A stretch of DNA of 64,000 nt. It comes from Cryobacterium sp. PAMC25264 (lineage in GTDB: Bacteria > Actinomycetota > Actinomycetes > Actinomycetales > Microbacteriaceae). The position numbers were made by a program, and so were the translations under genes. Location: assembly GCF_019443325.1 (NCBI RefSeq), contig NZ_CP080383.1:2480001-2544000 (forward strand). Reading direction: 5' to 3'. The notes under the pieces were generated by a model. It was given only the letters and a program-made list of their open reading frames with translations, was not told where the DNA came from and ran no database searches. Shown here piece by piece: positions 33,561 through 42,375 of this stretch (position 1 is its first letter; every line of letters begins with the position of its first letter).

Positions 33561-35411
33561 ATGCCCACCCCATTCCTTCGAAGGAACAGCTTCTGGCTGA
33601 TCCTCTCGCTCGCCCTCTGCCTGATCTCGGCGGTTGGCGCCTCCTTCGTTCAGAGCAACGGGGCAACCGTCGCCGTCACGGACATGCGCTGGGAGACCAG
33701 CTCCGGGCGCGAACTGAGCGCCCTGCTGTACAAGCCCGCATCGGCGACCCCCGAAAACAAGGCCCCCGTCGTGATCGTCAGCCACGGGTGGTGGAACTCC
33801 CGGGAGATGCAGGACGCCAACTACGTTGAGCTGGCCAAGCGGGGCTATGTCGTGGTGTCCATCGACATGTACGGTCACGGCAACTCCGGCCCTCTTCCGC
33901 TCGGCATGGAATCCGAGAATGGCACCGGCATGTACGACGCCGTGAAGCTTGTCGCGCAGCTGCCCTACATCGACCCCGACAAGATCGGCGTCTCCGGCCA
34001 CTCCAACGGCGCGCGGGCGGCGAACTACGCCGTCGTCGCCGACAACGAGGCCGAGAAGCCGCTGATCTCGGCAGTGCTCCTGGTCGACAACGAAGCCTTC
34101 TACAGCGATCTGACCGACCCGGCGAAGTATGTCAACAACTACGGCTCGCGTGACGTCGGGCTCGTCGCCGACCAGTATGACGAGTTCTTCTTCCGCAGCT
34201 ATGACGCCAACGGCCAGCAGCTCACCCCGCCCCGCGAGTTCATCGGAACTCCGAATGCCCAGTCCTTCCTACACTTCGGCACGACGGATGACTCCGACGT
34301 GCGCACGGCCGACGAGCTGTACACCGAGACCATCGACGGCACGGACGCCCTCCGCGTGGTCTACACGCCCGCCCAGACCCACCCGTGGGGACCCTTCTCG
34401 AAGCAGACCACCGAGTACACCATCGACTTCTTCCAGGAGGCTTTCGGCGCCCCGGACCCCATCCCGGCCGGATCGCAGACCTGGCAGCTCAAGGCGTTCT
34501 TCAACGCGCTGGGCCTGATCGGTTTCGGGATGTTCCTGGTCGCCTTCACCAAGGCGCTGCTCGTCACCCGCGCCTTCGCCGGACTTCGCCGCACCGAACC
34601 GTTCCAGCTCGCACCGAGCAGCCGAAAGGGCTTGTACTGGTTCTGGGGTGCCCTCGTGGTGTCCGCCCTGTTCTCGGGCTGGAGTTATGTGGCCCTGAGC
34701 CAGTCGGCGGCCCTCACCCCGATCGTGTTCAACGCCGCCCCCACCTGGATTCCCCAGGGAGCGCCGTTCTTCATCGGGCTCTGGGCGGCGGTCAACGGTG
34801 TCTTCAGCATCGTCGTCATGGTCGTGTCCTACCTGCTGTTCGGCCGGAAGAACGGCCAGAACCTGCGGGAGGTCGGCGTGTTCCCCGGCTGGAAGCCGTT
34901 CCTGCATGGACTGGGATTGTCCGCTGTGGTTGTGGTGGCGGCCTTCGGGATCGTGTTCGTCGTCGACTACTTCTTCAAGACCGATTTCCGGTTCTGGGTG
35001 CTCGCGGTGAAGGCGTTCACCCCCGACAAGGTGGGGATTGCGTTCCTCTACCTGCCGCTGTTCCTCGTCTACTACGTCGCCAACTCTGTCGCGATCAACA
35101 GCTTCAACCGGTTCACGATCCGCGAGAAGGAGTGGGTGAATACCGCGATCCTCGCCCTATTCAATTCCCTTGCCCCGCTGGTGCTGGTCATCGCGCAGTA
35201 CTGGACCTTCTTCGTGACCGGCGATCTGATCCCCGGGTTCGGCGGAATCTTCAGCATCTGGCTGTTCCCGGTCATCGTGATCCTGGCAGCCTCGGCGGTC
35301 ATCACCCGCAAGATCTTCCGCGCCACCAACAATCCGTACATCGGCGGTTTCATCATGGCCGCGGTGGTGACCGTCATCTCGGTGACGAACACGCTCACCG
35401 TCGTCAGCTAG
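33561..35411 (+). CDS. membrane-fused alpha/beta hydrolase
   Basis: 616 aa. A signal-anchor helix (residues 11-30) is followed by an extracytoplasmic or cytoplasmic alpha/beta-hydrolase domain, with SHGWWNSREM, nucleophile elbow GHSNG (S148) and a late AQTHPWGPF that may hold the catalytic His. From about residue 310 to the end there are about eight membrane helices. Hydrolase-plus-polytopic fusions of this type occur in Gram-positives; substrate unknown. GC is slightly lower and Phe/Tyr content higher than in the neighbours. Divergent from the TetR gene. Confidence 0.82.
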   Translation: MPTPFLRRNSFWLILSLALCLISAVGASFVQSNGATVAVTDMRWETSSGRELSALLYKPASATPENKAPVVIVSHGWWNSREMQDANYVELAKRGYVVVSIDMYGHGNSGPLPLGMESENGTGMYDAVKLVAQLPYIDPDKIGVSGHSNGARAANYAVVADNEAEKPLISAVLLVDNEAFYSDLTDPAKYVNNYGSRDVGLVADQYDEFFFRSYDANGQQLTPPREFIGTPNAQSFLHFGTTDDSDVRTADELYTETIDGTDALRVVYTPAQTHPWGPFSKQTTEYTIDFFQEAFGAPDPIPAGSQTWQLKAFFNALGLIGFGMFLVAFTKALLVTRAFAGLRRTEPFQLAPSSRKGLYWFWGALVVSALFSGWSYVALSQSAALTPIVFNAAPTWIPQGAPFFIGLWAAVNGVFSIVVMVVSYLLFGRKNGQNLREVGVFPGWKPFLHGLGLSAVVVVAAFGIVFVVDYFFKTDFRFWVLAVKAFTPDKVGIAFLYLPLFLVYYVANSVAINSFNRFTIREKEWVNTAILALFNSLAPLVLVIAQYWTFFVTGDLIPGFGGIFSIWLFPVIVILAASAVITRKIFRATNNPYIGGFIMAAVVTVISVTNTLTVVS

Positions 35412-35514
35412 TTCGGCCGGGCTTCAGGCCCGCCGACGGGTGCTGTCGCGGCAGCTCAAGAGAACACGTTCTTGCGTTGCCGCGAAGCGCCCCCGATGAG
35501 GGTGCCGAGCTATC

Positions 35515-35644
35515 TGACTTGCCACTTCAAGCCCCTTGGAAGCCCGGGAGAGGGTGCGAACTGGCAAGTCGCCCGCCGTCCTTGTGGTGACTTGCCGGTT
35601 GAGGCCCACTCAGCGAGTGTGTGGGGGCGCAAAGTGGCAACTCA
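35515..35644. repeat. 73-bp array, two 57-bp units (second locus)
   Basis: Units begin at 35515 and 35588, exactly 73 bp apart. Each is 57 bp, opens with TGACTTGCC and closes with TGGCAAGTCG or TGGCAACTCA, with a 16-bp spacer between. Interiors differ from each other and from the 24.2-kb array, while the ends and distances are kept. A degenerate third unit may lie at 35702-35759. The gap from 35412 to 35787 holds no gene. Confidence 0.85.
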
Positions 35645-35787
35645 TCTCAGGAAGCGTAGGAGTGCGGCCGACCGGAGTCTGTCACACGAGGCACTGCGCG
35701 CCGAGTTGCCGTTAAATCATCTTCTTGGCGCATCCGAAGAGGCGCTTAGCAACAACTCAGTCGTGCGTTCGCCCGTTAGAGGGCAGG

Positions 35788-37122
35788 TCAGGCGGCCAGC
35801 GGCGGCAGGCTCTTGCCCGACACCCAGCGGGCGATGATCTTGTCGGCGACACGGGTGCCGGAGGCGACGTCGAAGCAGCCGAGCAGGTCGTCGGTGGTGA
35901 CGCTGCCGTGCCGGTGGGTGCGGGTGTACGCACGGAGCGCCGTGAAGAAGGCCTCGTCGCCGATGGCCTGCCGCACGGCGTGCAGGGCCAGGGCGCCGCG
36001 CTTGTAGACCCGGTCGTCGAACATGTCTTGAGGGCCGGGGTCGCCGACCACGATGTTCTTCGGCAGCAGGTCTACCTCGGCCCGGTGCAGCAGGGCGCTC
36101 TCGTGCGCGGTGGGTCCCCCACTGGCCTCGGCCCAGATCCATTCGGCGTAGCAGGCGAAGCCCTCGTGCAGCCAGATATCGGCCCACCGGGTGAGGGTGA
36201 GGCTGTTGCCGAACCACTGATGCGCCAGCTCGTGAGCGATGAGCCGGTCGCTGCCGTGCAGGCCGTCCACGTGGTTACGGCCGAACACAGCCAGACCGTG
36301 CGCCTCGAGCGGAATCTCCAACTCGTCGGCCGTGACGATGACCGAGAACGCCGGGAACGGGTAGGGGCCGAACGCCTCACCGAACACGGAGATCATATCT
36401 CCCAGCCGGGTGAAGTCCACCGACACCGGCCGGGCCAGTGCGGGCGGGTAGAACAGGCTGTACGCCACCGGGGTGGCGGTCACGTCCTGCCGGCGGTACC
36501 GGCCGATCTGCACGCTGGCCAGATACGCGGCCATGGGCTCGCGCACCTCGAAGGTCCAGGTGGTGCGGCCGGACCGGCTGCTCTTTGCCACGAGCGGCCC
36601 GTTGCTCACGACCGTGTACGGCGCCTCGCAGCTGAGCTGGATGCGGAAGGTGGCTTTGTCGCTGGGGTGGTCGTTGCAGGGGAACCACGACGGTGCGCCG
36701 CTCGGCTGCCCGGCGACGAGCACGCCGTCGGTGAGTTCCTCCCAGCCCAGCTCGCCCCAGTGGCTGCGCACCGGGTGCGGCGCCCCGCGGTAGACCACGA
36801 CCACGTCGAACCTCTCGCCCGGCTGTAGCGGCACGGCCGGGGTCAGCACCAGCTTGCGCGCGGTGTGCGTGGTCTTGGTGGGCATCCGCCCGGCCACGGT
36901 GACCTTGTCGACGCTGAGACCGGCCAGGTCGAGGCTGAACCGGTCGAGCCGGGTGAGGGCGCGCGCGGTGATCGTGGCGGTGGCGGTCAGACGATTGGAA
37001 GAGACCCGGTAGTCGAGCACCAGGTCGTAGTGCTCGACCTGGTAGCCACCGTTCCCGCTCGCCGGCAGGTAGGGGTCGCCCGCGGACGTGGAGCCGACAA
37101 TGGGAGGCGTGGGAGACAACAT
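35788..37122 (-). CDS. M1-family metallopeptidase
   Basis: About 444-aa zinc aminopeptidase-like protein. The zinc site is intact as HELAHQWFGN with a downstream WLHEGFACYAEW (HExxH-18-E). The usual GAMEN exopeptidase motif is replaced by LEAHGLAVFGR, so substrate recognition may differ. There is no helical C-terminal domain and no signal peptide. ATG 37122 lies 7 bases after the NRPS-like stop codon, so it is co-transcribed with the synthetase and may process its product. Confidence 0.88.
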   Translation of the reverse strand: MLSPTPPIVGSTSAGDPYLPASGNGGYQVEHYDLVLDYRVSSNRLTATATITARALTRLDRFSLDLAGLSVDKVTVAGRMPTKTTHTARKLVLTPAVPLQPGERFDVVVVYRGAPHPVRSHWGELGWEELTDGVLVAGQPSGAPSWFPCNDHPSDKATFRIQLSCEAPYTVVSNGPLVAKSSRSGRTTWTFEVREPMAAYLASVQIGRYRRQDVTATPVAYSLFYPPALARPVSVDFTRLGDMISVFGEAFGPYPFPAFSVIVTADELEIPLEAHGLAVFGRNHVDGLHGSDRLIAHELAHQWFGNSLTLTRWADIWLHEGFACYAEWIWAEASGGPTAHESALLHRAEVDLLPKNIVVGDPGPQDMFDDRVYKRGALALHAVRQAIGDEAFFTALRAYTRTHRHGSVTTDDLLGCFDVASGTRVADKIIARWVSGKSLPPLAA

Positions 37123-37129
37123 AACGGGG

Positions 37130-40100
37130 TCAAGTCTTCCATGGCGGACGGTGCCACGGCGCAATCGGGTTGCCGGCCCAGAGCGAGTCGGTGGGCACCC
37201 GCTCGCCGCGCATCACCAGGGAGCCGGGCCCTACCGTGGCATGGTCGTCGATCCGCGCCGCAGGCAGGATCACGCTGTTGGGCCCCAGGGTGCCGCCGGA
37301 GCCGATGTGCACGGTGTCCAGTTGCATGATCCGATCGTGAAACAGGTGGGTCTGCACCACGCAGCCGCGGTTGATGCTGCTGCCGGCGGCGAGGGTGACC
37401 AGGTCCGCCTCTGGCAGCCAATACGATTCGCACCACACGCCCCGGCCGATCCGGGCGCCGAGCGAGCGCAGCCACAGCGCCAGGGCCGGGGTGCCCGACG
37501 CGTTCTGCGCAAACCAGGGCCGGGCCACCATCTCCACAAAGGTGTCGGACACCTCGTTGCGCCAGATGAACGACGACCAGAGCGGATGCTCGGTGGCGCG
37601 GATGCGGCCCACCAGCAGCCATTTGGCGGCCGTTGTGACCGCCGCTGCGACCACGCCCGCACCGATGAGTACGAACCCGGAGAGCAGGAGCGCCCAGCCG
37701 GGGCCGGCCGCGAGCCACAGCGCCTCGAGCACGGCCAGGACGCCGAGGGCGATCCACGCGGACACGAACACCGGCACCAGGCGGAGCAGTTCCCAGAGCG
37801 ACCGGGCCAGGCGCAGCCGCGCCGGTGGGTGGAAGGTTCGGGCTTCGTCGATGTCGGTCACCCGGCGGCGCAGCCGCGCCGGCGGGTTGCCCAGCCAGGA
37901 CGACCCGCGCTTGGCCTTCCGCGGGGTGGAGGAGAGCACGGCCACGAGACCATCCCGCGGCACGGTGCGGCCGGGGCCGGCGATGCCACTGTTGCCCAGG
38001 AAGGCCCGGCGGCCGATCTTGGCCCGGTCGATGCGCATCCAGCCGCCGCCGAGCTCGTAGCAGGCGACCATGGTGTCGTCGGCGAGGAACGCGCCCGGCG
38101 CGATGGTGGTGAGCGCGGGCACGAGCAGCACTGTGGAGGCCTCGACGCCGGGGCCGACCTTGGCGCCGAGCAGCCGCAGCCACACCGGGGTGAGCAGGCT
38201 CGCGTAGACCGGGAAGAGCAGGGTGCGAGCGCCGTCGAGCAGGCGTTCGGTCATCCAGACTTGCCAGCCCACGCGGCTGCGCACCGGATGGTGCCCCTCT
38301 GACAGGCCCAGCCCGAGCAGCCGCACCGCGCCGATGACAGCCCCGGCGTAGAACAGGCCGGCGGCCAGAACGGCCAGGGGCACGGCCAGGGCCGCCCGGC
38401 CCACGGCGGCGCCGAGACTCGCGGCCTCCCCCACGAACAGCCCGACGATGAGCACGCCGAGCAGAACCGCGACTGTGGGGATGGCGGTGAGGCCGACCGA
38501 ACCGGCGCCATAGGCGAGCAGCCAGCGGCGGGCACTCGGCGGGCGTTCGGCCGGCCAGGCGTGCCGGGCCGAGCCGACTCGGGCGGCGGGTGAGCCGGCC
38601 CAGCGTTCGCCGGCCGGGACCCTGCCGGAGACCGCGGAGCCCGGTTCGATCTCGGCGCCGGCGCCGATCTTCGCGCCGCCGAGCAGCGTGCTGCGGGAGC
38701 CGATCACGGCCTCGGCGCCGATCTTCACCTGCCCCAGACGCAGGGTGTCCCCGTCGAGCCAGTACCCGGCCAGGTCCACCTCGGGTTCGATCGCGGCGCG
38801 CTCGCCGATACTGAGCATCCCGGTGACCGGCGGCACCGAGTGCAGGTCAACGCCGGGTTCGACGCGGGCGCCGAGCAGGCGGGCGTAGTAGCTGATCCAC
38901 GGCGCCCCGGCCAGGCTGGCGGCGTCGACGAATTGCGCCACCTGTTCGGCCAGCCACAGCCGTAGGTGCACCGATCCGCCGCGCGGGTAGGCGCCCGGCT
39001 TGACGCCCCGGAGCAGGAGCCGGGCCGCGGCCACCGAGATGCCCATCTTGCCCAGCGGAGTGACGAGAAGGAGGAACCCGGCGAGGATCCACCACCACGA
39101 CACGGTGGGGGCGAAGGATGCGCCGGCGGCGGCGAGCAGGTTGTTGGCCGCGGCCAGGTAGACGAGCCATTTGGCGCCCACGAGCAGGTGCAGCGGGATG
39201 CCGAGCAGGCTCTGCAGCAGACCGCTGCGTGCCGGGGTGGGGAGCACCGCGCGGCTGCGGCGGGCCACTGGCGGGGTGCGGCCGTCGAGTTCGGCGGCCA
39301 GCGCGCCGATGCGGGGGTGGTCGTAGATGTCGCTGACCCGGGTGTCGGGGTAGCGTTCTCGGATCGCCGAGACGAACTGGGCGGCCGAGAGCGAACCACC
39401 GCCGTAGGCGAAGAAGTCGCTGTCGGCGTCGGCCACGGGCAGCCCGAGGATCGCGGCCCAGTGCTCGGCGAGCCAGGCGGCGGTGGGACTGAGCGCATCC
39501 GTGTCGGTGCCGGCACCGGCCAGGCTGGGCAACGGCCAGGGCAAGGCGGCCCGGTCGACCTTGCCGGAAGTGCGGGTGGGGATGGTGTCGACCACGGTGA
39601 GCAGCGGCACGAGTGCAGCCGGCAGCGCGACGCGCAGGGCTTCGGTGGCGGCGGTGAGGTCGAAGGCCTCGAGGCCGGCCGGGGCGGCCGGGGCGGGGTC
39701 GACGAGCGAGAGATACCCCACCAGCACCTGGTTGCCGGCCGGGGTGATCTGCACCACCGCGGCGGCGCCGGCGACGCCGGGCAGGGCCTGCAGGGCGGCG
39801 TCGATCTCACCGAGTTCGATGCGGCGCCCGCCGAGTTTGATCTGGTCGTCGGCGCGGCCCACGAATACGAGCCCGGCGGGGTCGAAGCGCACCAGGTCGC
39901 CGCTGCGGTAGGCGCGGTCCCAGCCCAGGCCGGCGTGCGGGGCGTACTTCACGCCATCCTGCGTCGCGTCGAGGTAACGGGCCAAGCCCACCCCGCCGAT
40001 GATCAGCTCACCGGTGGCGCCGGCGGGCACCCGGGCGCCGTCGGCGTCGACCACGGCCAGGCTCCAGCCGTCCAGCGGCAGGCCGATGCGCACGGGGTCG

Positions 40101-41188
40101 CTGCCGTCGAGCAGGGCGCCGCAGGCCACGACGGTGGCCTCGGTCGGGCCGTAGGTGTTCCAGACCTCGCGGCCGCGGCCGCTGATGCGGGCGGCTAGCT
40201 CGGGTGGGCAAGCCTCGCCGCCGAAGATCACCAGGCGCACGGATTCCAGTGCCTCCTCGGGCCAGAGCGCGGCGAGGGTGGGTACCGTCGAGACCACGGT
40301 GATGCCGTGGGCGATCAGCCAGGGGCCGAGGTCGGCGCCGCTGCGCACGAGGGAGCGCGGGGCCGGCACCAGGCAGGCGCCGTTCCGCCAGGCCAGCCAC
40401 ATCTCCTCGCAGGAGGCGTCGAACGCCACCGACAGGCCGGCCAGCACCCGGTCGCCCGGCGCGATCGGTTCGCCGGCCAGGAACAGTCCGGCCTCGGCGT
40501 CCACGAACGCCGCGGCGGAGCGGTGCGTCACGGCGACGCCCTTGGGCACGCCGGTGGAGCCGGAGGTGAAGATGATCCAGGCGTCGTCGTCGGGGCCCGG
40601 CATCGGTTCCCCCCAGTGCGCCAGCGACGGGTCCTCGCCTGCGGGCACCGGACGCTCGGTGAGCACACCGGCGTCGACTCCGTCACGCACCGCGAAGCGG
40701 CCGCCGGCCCCGATCACCCCCACGACATGGGCCTCACCGAACACCAGTCGGGCGCGTTCCTCGGGGTCGTCGGCGTCCACCGGCACATAGGCGGCGCCCA
40801 CGCTGAGGGTGGCCAGAATCGACAGGTAGAGCTCGCGGGTGCCCGACGGGATGCGGATGCCCACGGTGTCACCGCGGCGCACGCCCTTGCGGCTGAGCTG
40901 CACGGCCTGGTCGTTGACCAGCCGCAGCATGCGGCGGTAGCTCAGGGCACCTGCGGCGTCCTCGAGCGCGAGAGCGGTGGGGTGTTCCTCGGCGGTGGCC
41001 CGCAGGATGTCGACGAGGGTGCGCTCAGGGTGCACCAGATGGCCGGCATCCAGCATGCCTTGCTCGTGCGCCTGCACGTACGAGTCTGAGATCGTGGTGA
41101 GGGGAGCCGAAGTGGTGGCAGGAATCGAGACGGTGCTGGCGAGTGAGTCGACTGAGCGCATATCGGGCTCTGAATGGTTCGGGGTCAC
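37130..41188 (-). CDS. Pls/PosA-type NRPS-like membrane synthetase
   Basis: 1352 aa. The adenylation domain (about 60-550) shows IIFTSGSTGVPKG (207-219), TYGPTEA (348-354), YRSGDLVRF and the A10 Lys in RTSGKVDR. The carrier domain has FFAYGGGSLSA with Ser601 as the phosphopantetheine site. The last half alternates membrane helices with hexapeptide beta-helix segments (IGSRSTLLGGAKIGAGAEIEPGS), the layout of poly-lysine synthase-type enzymes that make homopolymers of a basic amino acid. GTG 41188 is preferred because AGGAG sits 5 bases before it; the longest frame starts at 41194. Confidence 0.88.
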   Translation of the reverse strand: MTPNHSEPDMRSVDSLASTVSIPATTSAPLTTISDSYVQAHEQGMLDAGHLVHPERTLVDILRATAEEHPTALALEDAAGALSYRRMLRLVNDQAVQLSRKGVRRGDTVGIRIPSGTRELYLSILATLSVGAAYVPVDADDPEERARLVFGEAHVVGVIGAGGRFAVRDGVDAGVLTERPVPAGEDPSLAHWGEPMPGPDDDAWIIFTSGSTGVPKGVAVTHRSAAAFVDAEAGLFLAGEPIAPGDRVLAGLSVAFDASCEEMWLAWRNGACLVPAPRSLVRSGADLGPWLIAHGITVVSTVPTLAALWPEEALESVRLVIFGGEACPPELAARISGRGREVWNTYGPTEATVVACGALLDGSDPVRIGLPLDGWSLAVVDADGARVPAGATGELIIGGVGLARYLDATQDGVKYAPHAGLGWDRAYRSGDLVRFDPAGLVFVGRADDQIKLGGRRIELGEIDAALQALPGVAGAAAVVQITPAGNQVLVGYLSLVDPAPAAPAGLEAFDLTAATEALRVALPAALVPLLTVVDTIPTRTSGKVDRAALPWPLPSLAGAGTDTDALSPTAAWLAEHWAAILGLPVADADSDFFAYGGGSLSAAQFVSAIRERYPDTRVSDIYDHPRIGALAAELDGRTPPVARRSRAVLPTPARSGLLQSLLGIPLHLLVGAKWLVYLAAANNLLAAAGASFAPTVSWWWILAGFLLLVTPLGKMGISVAAARLLLRGVKPGAYPRGGSVHLRLWLAEQVAQFVDAASLAGAPWISYYARLLGARVEPGVDLHSVPPVTGMLSIGERAAIEPEVDLAGYWLDGDTLRLGQVKIGAEAVIGSRSTLLGGAKIGAGAEIEPGSAVSGRVPAGERWAGSPAARVGSARHAWPAERPPSARRWLLAYGAGSVGLTAIPTVAVLLGVLIVGLFVGEAASLGAAVGRAALAVPLAVLAAGLFYAGAVIGAVRLLGLGLSEGHHPVRSRVGWQVWMTERLLDGARTLLFPVYASLLTPVWLRLLGAKVGPGVEASTVLLVPALTTIAPGAFLADDTMVACYELGGGWMRIDRAKIGRRAFLGNSGIAGPGRTVPRDGLVAVLSSTPRKAKRGSSWLGNPPARLRRRVTDIDEARTFHPPARLRLARSLWELLRLVPVFVSAWIALGVLAVLEALWLAAGPGWALLLSGFVLIGAGVVAAAVTTAAKWLLVGRIRATEHPLWSSFIWRNEVSDTFVEMVARPWFAQNASGTPALALWLRSLGARIGRGVWCESYWLPEADLVTLAAGSSINRGCVVQTHLFHDRIMQLDTVHIGSGGTLGPNSVILPAARIDDHATVGPGSLVMRGERVPTDSLWAGNPIAPWHRPPWKT

Positions 41189-41319
41189 GCGCACTCCTGT
41201 CCGGCTTTCGCGACAAACCGCGACGCGGCCAGCCTAAGGCGATCAGGTAACCGGCGGGTGAACGCACGTCACACCCGTTCATTGTCCCTCTCACGCACCT
41301 TCCAGAAAGGAAATAGCGA

Positions 41320-41379
41320 CGTTATCGGGATGAAAGTCGCGCACAGCATCCTGTTTTTCTCACTTTGTCCTGATAACCG
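41320..41379. promoter_or_regulatory. inverted repeat upstream of the synthetase gene
   Basis: CGTTATCGGGATGAAAGT (41320-41337) and the inverse of ACTTTGTCCTGATAACCG (41362-41379) are related over most of their length. The centres are 42 bp apart, four helical turns. They lie between the synthetase start and the end of the EamA gene and may be two binding sites of one regulator. Confidence 0.3.
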
Positions 41380-41409
41380 TTCGTCGACCCCGGCGACGGA
41401 TGGGGCGGG

Positions 41410-42375
41410 TCAGCGGATGCGGGCGCGCACCGCCGTCGCCGCGCAGGCGATCACCGCGACCGCGCCGACCAGCACCACGAGGTCGAGCCGCTCGCCGAGC
41501 AGCAGGGCGGCCCACACGATCGTGAGCACGGGTTGCACGAGCTGGATCTGGCTCACCCGGGCGATCGGCCCGATCGCCAGCCCCCGGTACCAGGCGAAGA
41601 ACCCGAGGAACATGCTCACCCCGGCGAGGTAGGCGAAGGCCAGCCAGGCCGGCGCATCCGCCCGGGGCCAGCCGGAGCCGAGCCCGACGAGCATCAGCGG
41701 CACCATCACCGGCAGCGCCACGATCAGGGCCCAGCAGATGGTCTGCCACGAGCCCAGCTCGCGGGACAGCAGGGCGCCCTCGCCGTAACCGATCGCGGCG
41801 AGCGCGACGGCGCCCGCTAACAGCAGGTCGGCCGGCTGCAGAGCCTCGAGGCCGCCGGCGGTGATCGCCACGAACCCCACCACGGCGGACACGCCGAGTC
41901 CGCTAGCAAGCCAGAACCGGGACGTCGGCCGTTCGCGGGCACGAAGAACCGCGACCACGGCCGTGGCAGCGGGCAGCAGGCCGATCACGACGGCGCCGTG
42001 GGCGGCCGGCACCGTCTGCAGCGCGTACGAGGTGAGAATGGGGAACCCGGCGATGACCCCCGCCCCCACGAGCGCCAGTCGCGCCCACTGCTGGCCGCGC
42101 GGAAACCGCTGCCGCAACACCGCGAGCACCAGGATCGCGAGGAGCCCGGCCGCGACGGCCCGGCCGGCGCCGACGAAGAGCGGGTCGAGCTGCCCAACGG
42201 CCACCCTCGTCAGCGGCAGGGTGAAGGAGAACGCCAGCACGCCGAGCAGACCGAACCCCAACCCGGCTGCAGACGAGCCAGGCAAAGCCGCACCCGTGGA
42301 TCCCGTGGCCGTGGCAGGAACCGGGCCGGATAACACTGGCGGCCGAGCGACGATAGCGCTATTGTCTGGTTTCAT
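41410..42375 (-). CDS. EamA/DMT-family transporter
   Basis: 321-aa polytopic protein with ten predicted membrane helices and two EamA repeats (LLGVLAFSFTLPLTRVAV... and AAIGYGEGALLSRELGSWQ...). Family members export amino acids, purines or vitamins. ATG 42375 overlaps the start codon of the divergent MocR gene. Such EamA-MocR pairs usually mean that the regulator controls the exporter. Confidence 0.85.
   Translation of the reverse strand: MKPDNSAIVARPPVLSGPVPATATGSTGAALPGSSAAGLGFGLLGVLAFSFTLPLTRVAVGQLDPLFVGAGRAVAAGLLAILVLAVLRQRFPRGQQWARLALVGAGVIAGFPILTSYALQTVPAAHGAVVIGLLPAATAVVAVLRARERPTSRFWLASGLGVSAVVGFVAITAGGLEALQPADLLLAGAVALAAIGYGEGALLSRELGSWQTICWALIVALPVMVPLMLVGLGSGWPRADAPAWLAFAYLAGVSMFLGFFAWYRGLAIGPIARVSQIQLVQPVLTIVWAALLLGERLDLVVLVGAVAVIACAATAVRARIR
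42349..42366. promoter_or_regulatory. palindromic operator candidate for MocR
   Basis: GACGATAGCGCTATTGTC is an 18-bp palindrome with one mismatched pair. It lies 8 bases before the MocR start and inside the 5' end of the EamA frame. Binding here would affect both divergent genes. It may also carry the -10 region of MocR. Confidence 0.55.
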
